DNA from: Hybos culiciformis
Taxonomy: Eukaryota > Arthropoda > Insecta > Diptera > Hybotidae
NCBI GenBank assembly: GCA_964007475.1
Contig: OZ023273.1
Coordinates: 62,506,108-62,570,107, forward strand
DNA: 64,000 nt
Reading direction: 5' to 3'
Shown here: one piece after another, positions 62,686 to 64,000 of the stretch
Layout: each line of letters opens with the position of its first letter
Numbering within the stretch: position 1 is the first letter of the stretch
Translations under genes and position numbers: made by a program
The notes under the pieces: model-generated
Databases searched by the model: none
The model's input: only the letters and a program-made list of their open reading frames with translations
Told to the model about the DNA's origin: nothing

Positions 62686-63393
62686 TAGTAATTTCATGTT
62701 TCAAAACGAAATAAGACCTCGATAAAAAAATCCCACTGACCAACCGCCCGCCCGCCGCCCTGCTGCCCCCTGCCCTGTGTGCTCACCTCACAAGATTTTT
62801 TATTGAGGTCTTATTTCATTTTGAAACATGAAATTAGACCTCCACGCGGCCTTATTTCACTGCGCCGCCCTAGCGCCTTTTCCAAAAATTGTACAAGTGG
62901 TAAATTACAAAAAAAAAAAGATTGTACAACTGCCAAAAATTGTACAAGTGGTTAATTCGAAAAAATCGAGATTGTACAACTGGTCTAAAATGTACAACTG
63001 AATTGTACAATTGGCACTAGTCTGTACAAGTGGTCAATTGTACAAGTGGAATCTTTTTACCACTTGTACAATCCAAAAAACCAGATGTACAATTAAATTT
63101 TAAATTGTACAAGTGGTATTTTGGATTGTACAACTGGTACAAAAAAATTGTACAACTGGTAATTGTACAACTGACATGCATCCAAAAAAGGATTGTACAA
63201 CTGGTCTAAAATGTACAAGTGGTGATAACTGAATTGTACAAATGGTAAATTGTACAACTGGTCAATTGTGCAACTGGATTATTTTTTACCAGTTGTACAG
63301 AGAAAAATACCAGTTGTACAATTTTTTTTCGCCATACAAATTGAAAAATTGTACAACTGGTAATTGTACAAGTGGCACTCACCCGTCTGAAGG

Positions 63394-64000
63394 ACCAAAT
63401 TAAGAATCCTTTCACGAGATAAATATTTTATGCCGCATATTTCATTAATTCGTTGACGTTGAATTTAAATTGTATGTGCATAGAGTAAAAAAAGTATGAA
63501 AATATTCGTTCAAGAACCAATTCGAAAGTGATAAAACACTAAAAATAGTAAAAAACAGACATTTAGCCAAAAAGCAGACAAGTTTGATAACCCCTTAGTT
63601 CTGGACCAGTTTTCTAACTACATATTACTGTTATACAACAAACTGTGTACTTTTCGACCTTTAAATTAGTCGTCTGACAGTGTGTACAAAATTTCTAGCA
63701 CAAAAAGAGAATTTGTTTTTTTTTATAAGTATGTACATATAATTTTTTAATTTTACAAATTTAAATATTTCGTCGTTCTGGAATTAATAAAATAATCATA
63801 TAGTTTATTTCTTATTTATTCTTTAAGTATTAATATAGTCAGTATAATTTTGATGAGTAATATTTTTTAATGGAATTGAAAATGCAAAAAAAGCTTAGAA
63901 TATTCTTGGAAAAAATATAATTTATTATTATTGAAAGACACATAAAATGTGTGGTGGTATACATGATATGTACAATATGTCAATCAATTAGATTAGTGCA
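63394..64000. other. A+T-rich DNA, no gene
   Basis: A/T-rich sequence to the window end with no recognisable feature. Confidence 0.6.

Larger units (their letters stand above)
61880..63385. mobile_element. Giant inverted-repeat element with TTGTACAA motif array
   Basis: TCTGAAGG flanks both sides (61872-61879 and 63386-63393), an 8-bp target duplication. A left arm (61880-62327) and a right arm (62728-63183) are near-perfect reverse complements of about 450 bp around a 400-bp centre; a 202-bp tail follows the right arm. The outermost ends also form a TIR (TTGTACAATTACCAGTTG is shared). The dyad TTGTACAA, usually as CCASTTGTACAAT or its complement, occurs about 40 times over the element. The inner arms carry a G+C-rich GGCAGGGGGCAGCAGGGCGG block and GAAATAAGGCC-type modules; the centre has two more tight hairpins. 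No transposase frame. The 8-bp duplication suggests hAT or another superfamily with that target size. The minus-strand frames inside simply read the repeated motif. Confidence 0.85.

Noticed and set aside
61872..63393. CRISPR-like array, because of regularly recurring TTGTACAA words
   Set aside because: The words are unevenly spaced, occur in both orientations, have no unique spacers of fixed length, and the host DNA is eukaryotic.

Overview
The window reads as non-coding nuclear DNA from a very A+T-rich animal genome, most likely an insect. By eye roughly four bases in five are A or T. Homopolymer runs are long, animal-type transposable elements are frequent (a non-LTR retrotransposon, hAT elements with 8-bp target duplications, Helitron-like elements), and no long ORF has the look of a conserved protein. 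Such low G+C is known in several insect lineages, for example aphidiine braconid wasps, but the sequence does not name the species. There are no operons, CRISPR arrays, rRNA genes or intact tRNA genes.

Layout. 1-6.6 kb: A+T-rich DNA with a palindrome-bearing repeat, a hairpin and one possible exon. 6.65-11.06 kb: a 4.4-kb element with TA target duplication, short terminal inverted repeats (TIRs) and clusters of a GGAATAAATTATTCC-type motif near both ends. 12.7-17.1 kb: two large palindromes. 17.6-18.7 kb: a decayed, 5'-truncated LINE reverse transcriptase on the minus strand. 19.0 kb: a 119-bp tandem duplication. 23.1-23.3 kb: a G+C-richer island with a 47-codon minus-strand ORF. 25.1-27.1 kb: a second palindrome repeat and a TIR element holding a tRNA-Cys-like module. 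34.4-36.3 kb: a direct-inverted-direct repeat cluster, a 200-base assembly gap, three small palindromes, and a second TIR element with the same tRNA-like module. 37.9-39.4 and 56.8-58.4 kb: two copies of one Helitron-like element built from tandem units of roughly 100-130 bp. 44.6-46.5 kb: two large RNA-hairpin-like inverted repeats, a TTTTCCG/CGGAAAA-rich stretch and a 42-codon ORF. 51.1, 52.2 and 55.2 kb: three hAT-type elements. 61.88-63.39 kb: a 1.5-kb element with an 8-bp target duplication, two ~450-bp near-perfect inverted arms and about 40 copies of a TTGTACAA-centred motif.

Genes. No complete gene can be supported. A few short segments combine a good splice acceptor with an open, protein-like frame. 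One 19-nt segment has both a strong acceptor and a strong donor and could be a microexon. These would fit a window lying inside very large introns, but each is weak alone and they are listed as candidates only.

The most unusual theme is a set of inverted-repeat elements, each carrying many copies of its own short dyad motif near its ends: GGAATAAATTATTCC, TTCGTT/AACGAA, TTTTGGTTAAA and CCASTTGTACAAT. Three have TIRs that start with CAC; two of those three share a tRNA-derived internal module. The TTGTACAA palindrome element is the strongest candidate for something undescribed.
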